From positions 62,001 through 126,000 of the forward strand of contig JABIHH010000063.1 in the NCBI GenBank assembly GCA_018649725.1: a stretch of 64,000 nucleotides of DNA, read 5' to 3'. The DNA comes from Rhodospirillaceae bacterium (GTDB lineage Bacteria > Pseudomonadota > Alphaproteobacteria > Rhodospirillales > UBA2165). This document shows, piece after piece, positions 8,452 through 17,163 of the stretch. The notes under the pieces were generated by a model. The model was given only the letters and a program-made list of their open reading frames with translations, searched no databases and was not told the origin of the DNA. Every line of letters starts with the position of its first letter. Positions within the stretch are counted from its first letter, which is position 1. Position numbers and translations under genes: made by a program.

Positions 8452-9933
8452 CTAGGTCGGCTGATAATCCCGCTTTTCCAAATCATCCAGCATGGTCCAG
8501 ACGCGCTCGATATGGCTGTCTTTGTCATAACCATTAAACAAAGCGGCCTGAGTGCGCATCGGATCTCCGGTGTAATATTGCTCGTAAAGCCGCTGACGCC
8601 CGGCAAAACTGGAAAGGGCTGAATCGTAGGCTAAGCGCATGAGCTTGATGCGGCGAGGCGAATCTGCATTCGCCACCTGGAAATATTTCTCAACATCCCC
8701 TTTAAGTTCTCCCGCCACTTCAGCAAAAGACGGTACCGCGACCAAGCCACCAGCGCCCAAAGTTGTGATGATCTCACATTGACGGTTATACATTTGCCAG
8801 AAAAAAGTCTGCCAGCATTGCAAGGCCCGCATACCGCCGACCCAGCTGCCAAACTCGGTCTCATGGGCATCGGCCTCAGCTGTGATGCGGCACGAGCGGA
8901 CAAACTCGGTCATTGAAATCATCTCGGCGAGCTTAACCTGTACCGGATTGTGCTGATCGATTTTAGTCGAGCGCGCAATGGCGAAAGCGAGCGCCATCAT
9001 AAACTCGGACTTCGAATGCGCCCGCACCACAGATTGCATCAGCATGGAATGGCCGACATAAGAGGCCGGGTTCACTTTGAGATCAAAATCGGGATCGCGG
9101 TGAATAAAGACACGCTCCCACGGCACCAACACATCGTCAAAGATCACCATACCATCGGATTCGTCATATTGCAGCGACAATGGATGATCCATCAAAGAGG
9201 GCGCATTGGTTTGAGCTGCGGGCGGGCGGCAAATAAACTTGAGGCCGGGCGTTGAGGTTGGAATAGCAAACCCGAACGAAAAGTCCGTTGTGTCCCGCGT
9301 CTCATCAGTGGCCCAAGTGACGGCCGCCGGCATGACAAGTAGCTCGTTCGCCATAGCACACAGCGTTGCCACCATCCGGGCGCCTCGAATGACAATGCCG
9401 GCATCGGTTTCTTTGACGATCTGAGCAACAATTTCTGAGGTTTCCAAATGCGCCGGTTTGGAGCGGTCGACTTGCGGATTGACCAAGACATGGGTCGTCA
9501 CCAAATCGTTTTCTCGGACATGCTCATAAAAATTTTGAATGTTCTCACTGCCGTCAAAGGCGTCGCGTTTAAAAACTTCCTTGGCCTCTGCATAGGATGA
9601 AATGATGCAGTTTTTATAATCCGGGCTCCGGCCCATCATACCGCAGCTGGCATCCATCCAAACCTTAATCGCATCATTACGGGCAACTACGTCTTCTCGA
9701 GATCGTGGTTGGATGTGCGTCATGCCAACCTTGTCACCGGTCGTCGGCGAGGTGTAGGTCATAGTATCGATCAATTCAGGATCGGACTGCATCTCCAAAA
9801 GATCCGCCATAGTGCGGGCAGCGCCGGCAAAGCGCGGATCATTGGCAACGTCTTTAACGCGCTCACCCTCTATAGAGATATCGCGATCTTCCGTGAGGGT
9901 TTTTAAATATTCTTCGGCATTTTTAATTGGCAT
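8452..9933 (-). CDS. 4-hydroxyphenylacetate 3-hydroxylase (HpaB) family flavin-dependent monooxygenase
   Basis: I start at the ATG at 9933, preceded by AGGAAGGA, because the longer frame to 10026 adds 31 residues unlike the family. The 493-residue product has the HpaB N-terminal and C-terminal domains: EEYLKTLTEDRDI at the start, the acyl-CoA-dehydrogenase-like middle (IVIRGARMVATLCAMANELLVMPA, then DDVLVPWERVF) and the helical end with VVRAHSKSEFMMALA and TLGAGGLVAVPS. Members hydroxylate phenols or related acids using FADH2 from a separate reductase. No HpaC reductase gene is visible in the window, so it must come from elsewhere. Some family members instead act on pyoverdine precursors, chlorophenols or CoA esters, so the substrate is open. 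Confidence 0.93.
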   Translation of the reverse strand: MPIKNAEEYLKTLTEDRDISIEGERVKDVANDPRFAGAARTMADLLEMQSDPELIDTMTYTSPTTGDKVGMTHIQPRSREDVVARNDAIKVWMDASCGMMGRSPDYKNCIISSYAEAKEVFKRDAFDGSENIQNFYEHVRENDLVTTHVLVNPQVDRSKPAHLETSEIVAQIVKETDAGIVIRGARMVATLCAMANELLVMPAAVTWATDETRDTTDFSFGFAIPTSTPGLKFICRPPAAQTNAPSLMDHPLSLQYDESDGMVIFDDVLVPWERVFIHRDPDFDLKVNPASYVGHSMLMQSVVRAHSKSEFMMALAFAIARSTKIDQHNPVQVKLAEMISMTEFVRSCRITAEADAHETEFGSWVGGMRALQCWQTFFWQMYNRQCEIITTLGAGGLVAVPSFAEVAGELKGDVEKYFQVANADSPRRIKLMRLAYDSALSSFAGRQRLYEQYYTGDPMRTQAALFNGYDKDSHIERVWTMLDDLEKRDYQPT

Positions 9934-10106
9934 AGTACTGCATCCTTCCTGAGATTTGGTTTCATTCTTGATTGCAGAGAATGCTACAGCGCGGGAAAAA
10001 TATCGCCATTTAAAAGTACTGTGCATTCCACCTAGTGAAATTACATTGGACTTGGCGTAGTGTCCCTAACCCGCTAGTTTTATGAAAATAAAAGGCGGGG
10101 AAAAAA

Positions 10107-11057
10107 ATGAGCACCAAACTTTCAGTCCACATCAGCGCATTTAATTCTGATATTTATCAGGCAGAAATCGCGAAACTGTTTCCAGAACTTGAAACGACGA
10201 TCAGCAAAGGTCGCGATCGCCATGAAGGGTCATTTAACTGTGATATTCTGATCGGTTTTGGCCTCGGTTTTAGCGATGAAATTTTCCAGCGCAATAAAAA
10301 TCTAAAATTCGTCCAAGCCCTGGGCACCGGCGTCGATGGTATCGACAATCGAGCCGATTTTGACAAATCTATTCCGGTTGCCTCGACCCGCGGCATGCAT
10401 GGCCCACAAATGTCTGAGCTTACTTTTATGATCATGCTGGCCTTCAACCGCGATTTTCCGCATCTGTTGGAAAACCAAAAGAATCATCTATGGGAGCGCA
10501 AGCCGCCGCAGGTGCTCTATGGAAAAACTGTCGGCCTGTTGGGCGTTGGTCTGATTGCCGAAGCTTTGGCCAAACGCTGTAAAGCGTTTGAAATGAAGGT
10601 CGTCGGCATCTCGGGCTCAAACCGCGACGTTGAAGGCATTGATGAGATGCGAAGCCGGGACGATCTTCTAAATGCTGTGAGCGATCTCGACTACCTTATT
10701 TTGCTCGCCCCGCTAACGCCGGAAAACAAAAACATGGTCAATGCAGATGTATTGGCGGCGATGAAATCCTCAGCTTATCTTATTAATATCGCCAGGGGCG
10801 GTGTGCTGGATGATGACGCCATTATTGAGGCGCTGAAATCCGGCACCATCGCCGGGGCGGGTCTGGATGTCTTTGAGCAGGAACCGCTGCCGGAAGATAG
10901 CCCGTTTTGGGACACCCCAAATTTGATCGTCACACCCCACACCGCCGGGATGAGCGAAATTTATGTCCAACAAGCGATGCCGGTGATTGAAAATAATCTC
11001 CGCGCCATGATCGAAGGTAAGCCGGAAAACTTAATCAACGCGGTAAAGATCGGTTAG
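10107..11057 (+). CDS. D-2-hydroxyacid dehydrogenase (NAD-binding)
   Basis: The 316-residue enzyme reduces a 2-oxoacid or oxidises a D-2-hydroxyacid with NAD(P). The Rossmann motif is GLLGVGLIAEALA (about residues 140-155). The catalytic set is visible: Arg in NIARGGVLDDDAII, Glu in DVFEQEPLP and His in VTPHTAGMSE. The start has GGCGGGG upstream. Substrate is not defined by sequence; relatives act on glyoxylate/hydroxypyruvate or bulkier acids. It is next to HpaB-type and GlcD-type oxidase genes, so a role in aromatic or hydroxyacid breakdown is plausible but inferred. The stop overlaps the stop of the convergent EamA gene by four bases. Confidence 0.93.
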   Translation: MSTKLSVHISAFNSDIYQAEIAKLFPELETTISKGRDRHEGSFNCDILIGFGLGFSDEIFQRNKNLKFVQALGTGVDGIDNRADFDKSIPVASTRGMHGPQMSELTFMIMLAFNRDFPHLLENQKNHLWERKPPQVLYGKTVGLLGVGLIAEALAKRCKAFEMKVVGISGSNRDVEGIDEMRSRDDLLNAVSDLDYLILLAPLTPENKNMVNADVLAAMKSSAYLINIARGGVLDDDAIIEALKSGTIAGAGLDVFEQEPLPEDSPFWDTPNLIVTPHTAGMSEIYVQQAMPVIENNLRAMIEGKPENLINAVKIG

Positions 11058-11950
11058 GCACCAGCCTCTTTGGCAATTTTTCTGCGCAGCTGCGCTTCCC
11101 GGTGAGCAACATAGCTGGTCGCCGAAATAATCATGAAGCCGCCAATCCAAGTGTAGCTGTCCGGCACTTCGGCAAAAAACAAATAGCCCAATCCCGCGCC
11201 CCAAATCAGCCGCGTGAAATTTACCGGCTCCAACGCACTGACATCCGCCAGGCGAAGCGAGCGCATCAAAGCAAAATGGGCAATGCTCAAAAGCGCGCCG
11301 ATCAAAATCAGCCAGGGATAATCTTCTAGTGCTGGCCACGTCCAAACAAAGGACGCTGCCAATAGGGTGATCGGGATCATCATAAGGGTTAAATACAAAA
11401 CGCAGGTGGTTGAGCTGTCGGCTGCAATCAACGACTTGGCAAACAGACGCTGGGCCGCACTCGCTAAGACGGTGATCAAAACCAGCCAAACGCCGAGGCC
11501 GACATCTTCAAAGCCCGGACGAATGATCACCAAGGCACCAGCTGCACCAAGCACCAAAGCAAACCAGCGGCGCGGGCCCATATGCTCTTTCAAGACAATT
11601 ACCGCGCCAACACTGACACAAAGCGGCGCGATTAAATTCAACGCTGCGGCATCAGCGAGCGTCAACAAAGTCAGGGCTGTAAACCAAGATAAGATGGCGA
11701 CGCCGTTAAAGCAGCCGCGATAAAAATGATGATGTAGCCGCGCTGTTTTAAAAATCCCAATGCCGTATTTAAGCACGCTCGGCAGAAAGAACAGGAAGCC
11801 AAAAAAGGTGCCGAAAAAAGTGATCTCAAGCGGGTGCAGGCGGTCCGCCATCTGGCGCACAAAAACCCACATGATGGCAAGGATGCCGGAAGACGCTGCC
11901 GCCCAAAGGACAGCAGAAAAGCCTTGAAGCGACACTAATTTAGACGGCAC
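11054..11950 (-). CDS. EamA/DMT-family permease
   Basis: A 298-residue inner-membrane protein of the drug/metabolite transporter superfamily, with two EamA repeats of five helices each. The ends of the repeats, GPRRWFALVLGAAGALVII and FAEVPDSYTWIGGFMII, are the usual 'x-R-W-x-x-x-x-x-G-x-x-G' and 'P...G...I' helices. The KEHMGPRRW and FFAEVPD loops match S-adenosylmethionine or amino-acid exporter groups only in a general way. It lies 14 bases from the reductive-dehalogenase-like gene on the same strand, so the two probably form a transcript. Two further EamA permeases occur at 17.7 and 52.7 kb. Substrate unknown. Confidence 0.92.
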   Translation of the reverse strand: MPSKLVSLQGFSAVLWAAASSGILAIMWVFVRQMADRLHPLEITFFGTFFGFLFFLPSVLKYGIGIFKTARLHHHFYRGCFNGVAILSWFTALTLLTLADAAALNLIAPLCVSVGAVIVLKEHMGPRRWFALVLGAAGALVIIRPGFEDVGLGVWLVLITVLASAAQRLFAKSLIAADSSTTCVLYLTLMMIPITLLAASFVWTWPALEDYPWLILIGALLSIAHFALMRSLRLADVSALEPVNFTRLIWGAGLGYLFFAEVPDSYTWIGGFMIISATSYVAHREAQLRRKIAKEAGA

Positions 11951-11964
11951 GGAGGTCCTGACAG

Positions 11965-13311
11965 TTAGGGGGCATTCGCCGGTGAGTTCTCTGGTTTTAG
12001 AGCTTCATCACCCTTGCGTAAAGCAGCTTTCCTGTCATTTGGGAACGGCTCTTTGCTGTCGCCTGGCGGATGGTCTTCCGGCAGATAGAGCGCGACCTTA
12101 TTGGTCTTCGGCCATTTCTTTTTGACATCAATATCGCGCTCATTGACGCCCCGGGCTTTAATGATTTTGCCGTCGACATTCTCAATATCGAGCCACCATT
12201 TTTGGCCCTTGACCCGTGTGCCGTTGCCCATCGCATCGTCGAGCCAAACGGCAATCGGGATCATGAGCGGTTTTAACCACATCGCATTGATGCCAAGCCA
12301 ACTCGCGATCCGTTGCATGAGCGGCCCGTCTTTGGTCACCACTTTATTGAGCGGGCAAGTTTTCATACAGCGCCCACAGGCCGAACCTTTCGGATTGGTG
12401 ATGCGGTATTTCGCGCAGTTCTCGACGTCGGGTTTCCACATCTCATAGCCGTTATACATAATCTTAGGGCCAAACGAGATCGCGTTACACGGACATTCCC
12501 GCGCGCATTTAAAGCAATTGTCGCAGAATTTTTGCAAGCCAAAATCGATCGGCTTATCGCATTCCATTGGCAAATTGGTCGTGATCACCACCGTCTTGGA
12601 GCGCGGCCCGATAAAGGGGTTTAACACCAGCTCGCCGATCCGGCTAAGCTCACCCAGCCCCGCCAAAAGCATCAGGGGAATTTGCATGACCTCACCGCTG
12701 GGGGCACTATGACAGCGCGCTTCATAGCCGAGTTTCCGAATATAGTTAGCAATCACATTACCGACCTCGGCCCCTCTCAGATAAGCCCGGTAGCTTTGCG
12801 TGCCGCTGATCCAATCGTCGCCGCTGGCGCCTTCCATGGTCTCAAAGCCTTGATCGATCAGGCAGACTATGGCGTGGCTGTGGCGTGCCTTTACCGGCTC
12901 ACCTTTGCCGTTATGGGTATACCAAGCGTATTCAGGGACCTCACAAATGCCGACAATATCCATATCCATAAAATAGGCGAGCGACTTCATGTGCTTCGCC
13001 ATTTCGGCCGGATCATCGGTGAGCGGTGCTTTTTCTTCGGCGACGGGGCCATCTTGCAGCGGGATCATCGCCTGCATCACTTCGCCGATCGCTTCACTGA
13101 TCGGGCTCTTGCCGATAAAGCGGGCGCGTTCTTCTTTTACTTTTTCGCCAAGATCACCAAAAATCGGCCGGGTAAAAAACGCCGCCCTGAGCGGTACGCG
13201 CTTGATCTTATCCGCATCAATCCTGGTCGTCGGCTTATCGACGCGCTTAACCTGCTCCATGGGATATTTGCCAAGATGCGGGGCGCGGAATTTATGTCTG
13301 AAAAAAGTCAT
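11965..13311 (-). CDS. Reductive-dehalogenase-like protein (cobalamin domain plus two 4Fe-4S clusters), cytosolic
   Basis: The 448-residue protein has the layout of the reductive dehalogenase/epoxyqueuosine reductase fold. A long N-terminal domain that would bind cobalamin ends in SRIGELVLNPFIGPRSKTVVITTN. A ferredoxin-type module follows with CDNCFKCARECP (CxxCxxCxxxCP) and a second set, a Cys in NCAKY plus CGRCMKTCP. There is no twin-arginine signal peptide, unlike respiratory dehalogenases, so it should work in the cytosol, as in the NpRdhA/BhbA group. No RdhB-type membrane anchor is present. The KFCDNCFKCARECP spacing and length exclude QueG itself. The highly charged C-terminal 100 residues are unusual. 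A monocistronic or two-gene unit with an EamA permease fits detoxification of a halogenated compound; actual dehalogenase activity is unproven. Confidence 0.85.
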   Translation of the reverse strand: MTFFRHKFRAPHLGKYPMEQVKRVDKPTTRIDADKIKRVPLRAAFFTRPIFGDLGEKVKEERARFIGKSPISEAIGEVMQAMIPLQDGPVAEEKAPLTDDPAEMAKHMKSLAYFMDMDIVGICEVPEYAWYTHNGKGEPVKARHSHAIVCLIDQGFETMEGASGDDWISGTQSYRAYLRGAEVGNVIANYIRKLGYEARCHSAPSGEVMQIPLMLLAGLGELSRIGELVLNPFIGPRSKTVVITTNLPMECDKPIDFGLQKFCDNCFKCARECPCNAISFGPKIMYNGYEMWKPDVENCAKYRITNPKGSACGRCMKTCPLNKVVTKDGPLMQRIASWLGINAMWLKPLMIPIAVWLDDAMGNGTRVKGQKWWLDIENVDGKIIKARGVNERDIDVKKKWPKTNKVALYLPEDHPPGDSKEPFPNDRKAALRKGDEALKPENSPANAP

Positions 13312-13455
13312 CTGTACCTGTCCTATAATTCTAGCAAAAGGCTATCATAGGAACTTACCCCCGACCACTCATTGTTTGGTGGGCGAACCAATTAATATAA
13401 ATAAAGCATCCTTGGACAACTTTACTTTGTTAACGAATTTAATTTAGGCAAAATT

Positions 13456-13484
13456 AAAGGCCCGTGATTGAAGCGGGCCTTTTT
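13456..13484 (-). terminator. Rho-independent terminator, probably bidirectional
   Basis: AAAGGCCCG and CGGGCCTTT pair around TGATTGAAG. T-runs follow on both strands (TTTTT on plus; TTTAATTTT on minus). It lies just downstream of the FAD oxidase gene (minus strand), which it most likely serves, and 145 bases upstream of the dehalogenase-like gene. Confidence 0.8.
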
Positions 13485-13603
13485 AGGGAGGGGTAATTAG
13501 GAGGAGTAACTTGGGTATTATAATCTCAGAAACGCCGTCATTATGCAGTGATCTCCATCACAGCGCCTTAATCTATATCAAGTTTTTGATTCTTCCCTTT
13601 GAA

Positions 13604-15025
13604 TCAATCACTTGGCGGTAGCATTTTTCCCGGATTCATAATATTTTGCGGATCGAAGGCCATTTTTATCGTCCGCATGACATTTAAAGCCTCGCCATGT
13701 TCCGCTTCGAGGTACTTCATTTTACCCTGGCCAACACCATGTTCACCGGTACAGGTGCCGTCCATTGCGATGGCACGCTCGACCAGCTTGCGATTAATTT
13801 CGCTGCACACCCGGATATCTTCCTCCCGGGTATCCGGATGAATTAACAACTGAACATGAAAGTTGCCATCACCAACATGACCGACAATCGGCGCGACGAT
13901 CCCAGCATCATCAACATCCTGCTTGGTCGCCAAAATACATTCAGCAAGCTTTGAGACCGGCACGCAAACGTCGGTTGCCATTACGCTGGCACCGGGTTTG
14001 AGAGCAATCGCCGAATAGGCCGCGTTATGCCGCGCCGCCCACAACTTGTCACGTTCTTCGGTATTGCTGGTCCAGGAAAAATTATCGCCACCAAATTCAC
14101 CGCAGACCTCAGCCATGCGTTCCGCCTGTTCTTTGACCCCGGCATCCGAGCCATGGAATTCCAAAAACAGTGTCGGCTTTATCGGATAGTCGAGGTCGGC
14201 ATATTTATTGATAGCATCCATCTGCACATCATCAAGCAATTCAATCCGCGCCATTGGGATGCCCCATTGGATGGTGGCGATCACCGCATCGACCGCGCCG
14301 GCCAAGCTGTCGAACGAAACCACCGCAGAGGAAATCGCTTCCGGAATGCCAAACAACTTGAGCGTCACTTTGGTAATAATCCCGAGCGTGCCTTCAGAAC
14401 CGACAAATAGCCGGGTCAAATCATAACCGGAAGACGATTTGCGCGCCCGCCGGGCCGTGCGAATAACGCGGCCATCGGAGGTAACCACTTCGAGGCTCAG
14501 AACATTTTCGCGCATGGTGCCATACCGCACCGCATTAGTGCCGGACGCCCGGGTGGCCGCCATGCCGCCAATTGAGGCGTCGGCGCCGGGATCGATTGGG
14601 AAAAACAGACCGGTGTCGCGAAGGTATTCGTTGAGCTGCTTGCGGGTGACACCCGGCTCCACCGTGACATCCATGTCTTCGGCGTTGACCTCGAGCACAG
14701 AGTTCATTTCCGAGACATCAACACAAATGCCGCCATGAAGCGCCGCCAAATGACCCTCAGCTGAGGTGCCGGTGCCAAACGGAATGATCGGCACATTATG
14801 CTTGGCACAGGCTTTGACAATCTCGACAACCTCGTCGGTCGAGCGCGCCATCACAACTGCATCTGCCGGCACAAGATCATGGAACGAAAAATCCCTGGCA
14901 TGATGCTCGCGTACCGCCATGGCGGTTGAAACCCGGTCGCCAAAGCTTTCCGTCAGCTCTGCAACAAGGGCTGCGATAACTGTTTCATCAGGACGGGTAA
15001 GCGGGCCAGAGCCATCTGCAGGCAT
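13604..15025 (-). CDS. FAD-linked oxidase (GlcD/D-lactate dehydrogenase cytochrome type)
   Basis: A 473-residue flavoprotein of the vanillyl-alcohol-oxidase fold. The FAD-binding domain carries VPIIPFGTGTSAEGHLAA and DPGADASIGGMAATRASG with GTMRENVLSLEVV. The C-terminal cap ends in the metal/substrate motif VGHVGDGNFHVQLL and EHGVGQGK. This group oxidises D-lactate, glycolate or D-2-hydroxyglutarate and passes electrons to cytochrome c or quinone at the membrane. Length is standard and no domain is missing. With the D-2-hydroxyacid dehydrogenase 2.5 kb away it suggests hydroxyacid metabolism, though the genes are not one operon. A terminator lies just downstream. Confidence 0.93.
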   Translation of the reverse strand: MPADGSGPLTRPDETVIAALVAELTESFGDRVSTAMAVREHHARDFSFHDLVPADAVVMARSTDEVVEIVKACAKHNVPIIPFGTGTSAEGHLAALHGGICVDVSEMNSVLEVNAEDMDVTVEPGVTRKQLNEYLRDTGLFFPIDPGADASIGGMAATRASGTNAVRYGTMRENVLSLEVVTSDGRVIRTARRARKSSSGYDLTRLFVGSEGTLGIITKVTLKLFGIPEAISSAVVSFDSLAGAVDAVIATIQWGIPMARIELLDDVQMDAINKYADLDYPIKPTLFLEFHGSDAGVKEQAERMAEVCGEFGGDNFSWTSNTEERDKLWAARHNAAYSAIALKPGASVMATDVCVPVSKLAECILATKQDVDDAGIVAPIVGHVGDGNFHVQLLIHPDTREEDIRVCSEINRKLVERAIAMDGTCTGEHGVGQGKMKYLEAEHGEALNVMRTIKMAFDPQNIMNPGKMLPPSD

Positions 15026-15111
15026 GAGATTTTCCTTGAGCTAAATTTTCGGGGCGACACCAATATGGCGGAGTTTTTAGCTTCCTGCAATGACGTGAGA
15101 AAGCTTGACCG

Positions 15112-16341
15112 TTAGCGATCCTTGCGGGAAAAAATATGCTGCAATATGATGGGACTGACGACGGTCGTCACCACGGCCATAATCACCACGGCGGAGAATA
15201 GATTTTCCACTACCGGATAACCCTCAGTAATCGTGTCGAACAAACCGGCTTCCAGCGCGATTCCCGCGATAACGAGTTCAACGGCGCCGCGGGGGCTCAT
15301 ACCAACTCCGATCGTCATCGAATCACGCGGTGAAAATCCATAGGCACGCGCGCTGCCGCCGGCACCAACAACTTTGCCAAAAAAAGCAACCAGGATCAAA
15401 ACACCAACAAACAACGGCACATCGGTCAAAGCTCCCAATTTCAAGTGCAGGCCGATCGAGGCAAAGAAAATCGGTGCCAAAAAGCCAAAAGTCAGGGCGG
15501 AAACTGTATTCTTCACCCGATCATAACTCGCCGCATCAATGGTTTTCCGGCCGAAATAGAGGCCCGCGACAAAGCTTCCAACAATAAAATGAAGGCCCAA
15601 CATCTCGGCCATGACGGAGAAAGCGAAGGCGCTAACGAGCATGCCGCTGATTTCAAACTCCTGGGCTTTGAGGTGATGCACCAATCGACCGCCCCAGGGG
15701 AAAAGATAAAGGCCGATAATGCCGGTAATGAGGAAGAACACGATCATTTTGGCAAATAAAATGATGATATCGATCAGACCTGGGGGCTCGCCAACTGCAA
15801 TAAGACCGGTCAACCAAGCCAGTAACAAAAGACTAAGGATGTCATCAAATACGGCGGCAGTGACAATTGTTTGACCGACCTTCGTGTCCAACTGGCCGAG
15901 GTCAATTAGAATTCGTACCGTAGCCGGCACAGCCGTAATCGCCAGAGCAGTACCAATAAAGAGACTCTGCGCAGTCCTGAGTTCAGTGTCGGGCAAAAAG
16001 TACCAACCAAGCGCCACACCAAGCGCCATCGGGATAACCATGCCGCCAATTGCCACAACCAGTGAGCCGGTCGAGTGTTGTAGTACTTTATGCGGCTGCA
16101 TCTCCACGCCGGCATATAACATCAAGAAGAACATCCCGAGATTCGTGATGGTGGTGAAAACGTCGTTCTTGACCAGCCCGACGAGTTCAGGGAACACAGC
16201 CGGAAATTCGGCAACAGTTGCACCTAAAGCGATCCCAGCAATAAGCTCACCGACGAGCGCCGGTTGACCCAAGCGCTCGGCCCCTTCGCCAAACGTTCTG
16301 GTCGCGACCAACAAAATGAGAAGCACATAAAATAGATCCAT
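15112..16341 (-). CDS. CPA2-type cation:proton antiporter (KefB/NapA-like)
   Basis: I place the start at the ATG at 16341 (MDLFYVLL), with TAGGGT upstream, because the extra eight residues of the longer frame (MGCARVFN) precede the first membrane helix oddly. The roughly 409-residue protein has 12-13 hydrophobic segments. GQPALVGELIAGIALG near the start, LFIGTALAITAVPATVRIL, FDDILSLLLLAWLT (the essential DD/ND pair region) and GMSPRGAVELV late in the protein are the family blocks. It exchanges Na+ or K+ for protons in the inner membrane. The C-terminal TrkA-N or TrkA-C regulatory domain of KefB/C is absent, as in NapA-like members. It runs away from the UGA-containing YHS gene. Confidence 0.92.
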   Translation of the reverse strand: MDLFYVLLILLVATRTFGEGAERLGQPALVGELIAGIALGATVAEFPAVFPELVGLVKNDVFTTITNLGMFFLMLYAGVEMQPHKVLQHSTGSLVVAIGGMVIPMALGVALGWYFLPDTELRTAQSLFIGTALAITAVPATVRILIDLGQLDTKVGQTIVTAAVFDDILSLLLLAWLTGLIAVGEPPGLIDIIILFAKMIVFFLITGIIGLYLFPWGGRLVHHLKAQEFEISGMLVSAFAFSVMAEMLGLHFIVGSFVAGLYFGRKTIDAASYDRVKNTVSALTFGFLAPIFFASIGLHLKLGALTDVPLFVGVLILVAFFGKVVGAGGSARAYGFSPRDSMTIGVGMSPRGAVELVIAGIALEAGLFDTITEGYPVVENLFSAVVIMAVVTTVVSPIILQHIFSRKDR

Positions 16342-16537
16342 GTTAAATACCCTAGCACAGCCCATGAGTATTGGAATTGATACGGGACAAATGGAAACAA
16401 AGCCTGCGAAGATCTCTGCAATCTCCCTTCTTTTTTCGGAAGATGAACGGTGTGGATCAGTAGCGAAAGAGTGATTCGGATGTGATCAACCATAAGACTA
16501 TCGTGGCAGCTACCTTACATCTTGAAAGGAGTGTTTT

Positions 16538-17074
16538 ATGGTCCGATCAACGCTTCTCTTAAAGCGGATCAGTCCTCTTCAACTGGGCATGATCTCGGGT
16601 CTCTTGCTAGCTATATTGTGGATTGCCATTGATAGCCGGGCAGAAGCCTCGGGCGAGATCAACACCACAGCCAACAACATCGCCATTGAAGGCTATGACA
16701 GCGTCGCCTATTTCACGCAAAGAAGGGCCATACGGGGTTCGAAAGAATTCAGCCATCGCTGGAAAAATGCCCTCTGGCAATTTGCCTCGGCCAAGCATCG
16801 CGACATGTTCGCCAATAATCCCAAGAAATTTGCACCGCAATATGGCGGCTACTGAGCTTGGGGAATTGCCCACGGGTATGCCGATGGCATCAACCCGGAG
16901 GCTTTTGTCATCGTGAATGACAAGCTCTATCTCAACCTAACCCACGGCATCAATGAAGCTTGGATCAGGATCGGTGCCCGCGGCATTAAAAAAGGCGACG
17001 GCTATTGGCCCGGCATTGTTAGAAAGCTTGGGCCCAAGGATGAGACCGGCAAACGCCCTTATTGGGCAAAATAA
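16538..17074 (+). CDS. YHS-domain protein with in-frame UGA at the conserved Cys; candidate selenoprotein (or nonsense pseudogene)
   Basis: The start at 16538 follows AAAGGAG. The reading frame runs 105 codons to a TGA at 16853-16855, and then stays open in the same frame for 72 more codons to TAA at 17072-17074. The translation is one continuous YHS protein. An N-terminal hydrophobic helix (MISGLLLAILWIAI) suggests export or a membrane anchor. IAIEGYDSVAYFT, FSHRWKNALWQFAS and KKFAPQYGGY follow; then UGA; then AWGIAHGYADGINPEAF, VNDKLYLNL and a lysine-rich end. The family reads YGGYCA at this place, so UGA replaces exactly the conserved Cys. A hairpin suited to SECIS function follows (16874-16896). 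Either UGA is decoded as selenocysteine (residue 106) or it is a simple nonsense mutation or sequencing error. No selA, selB, selC or selD is in the window. The function of YHS proteins of this type is not established. Confidence 0.7.
16874..16896 (+). promoter_or_regulatory. Hairpin downstream of the UGA; candidate bacterial SECIS element
   Basis: GGGTATGCC pairs with GGCAT and ACCC (a CA bulge between them) around a GAT loop. The stem is 9 bp, the loop begins with G, and the apical loop lies 27 bases after the UGA. This fits the general bacterial SECIS rules (stem-loop just 3' of UGA, short loop with an early G). A second weaker hairpin (TGGG/CCCA, 16859-16872) lies closer. Hairpins this size do arise by chance in coding sequence. 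Confidence 0.45.
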
Positions 17075-17163
17075 AAGGAATTAAGGTCATTTCGGGGCAC
17101 CGCTTGCTTAATCTTCTCAATATCCCTAGATAACTTAATAGAACTCTATTGGGGAGATAAAAC

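Noticed and set aside
12682-13350. Long plus-strand frame opposite the reductive-dehalogenase-like gene
   Set aside because: It is a shadow of a well-supported gene on the other strand; its translation matches no family, and it has no ribosome site.
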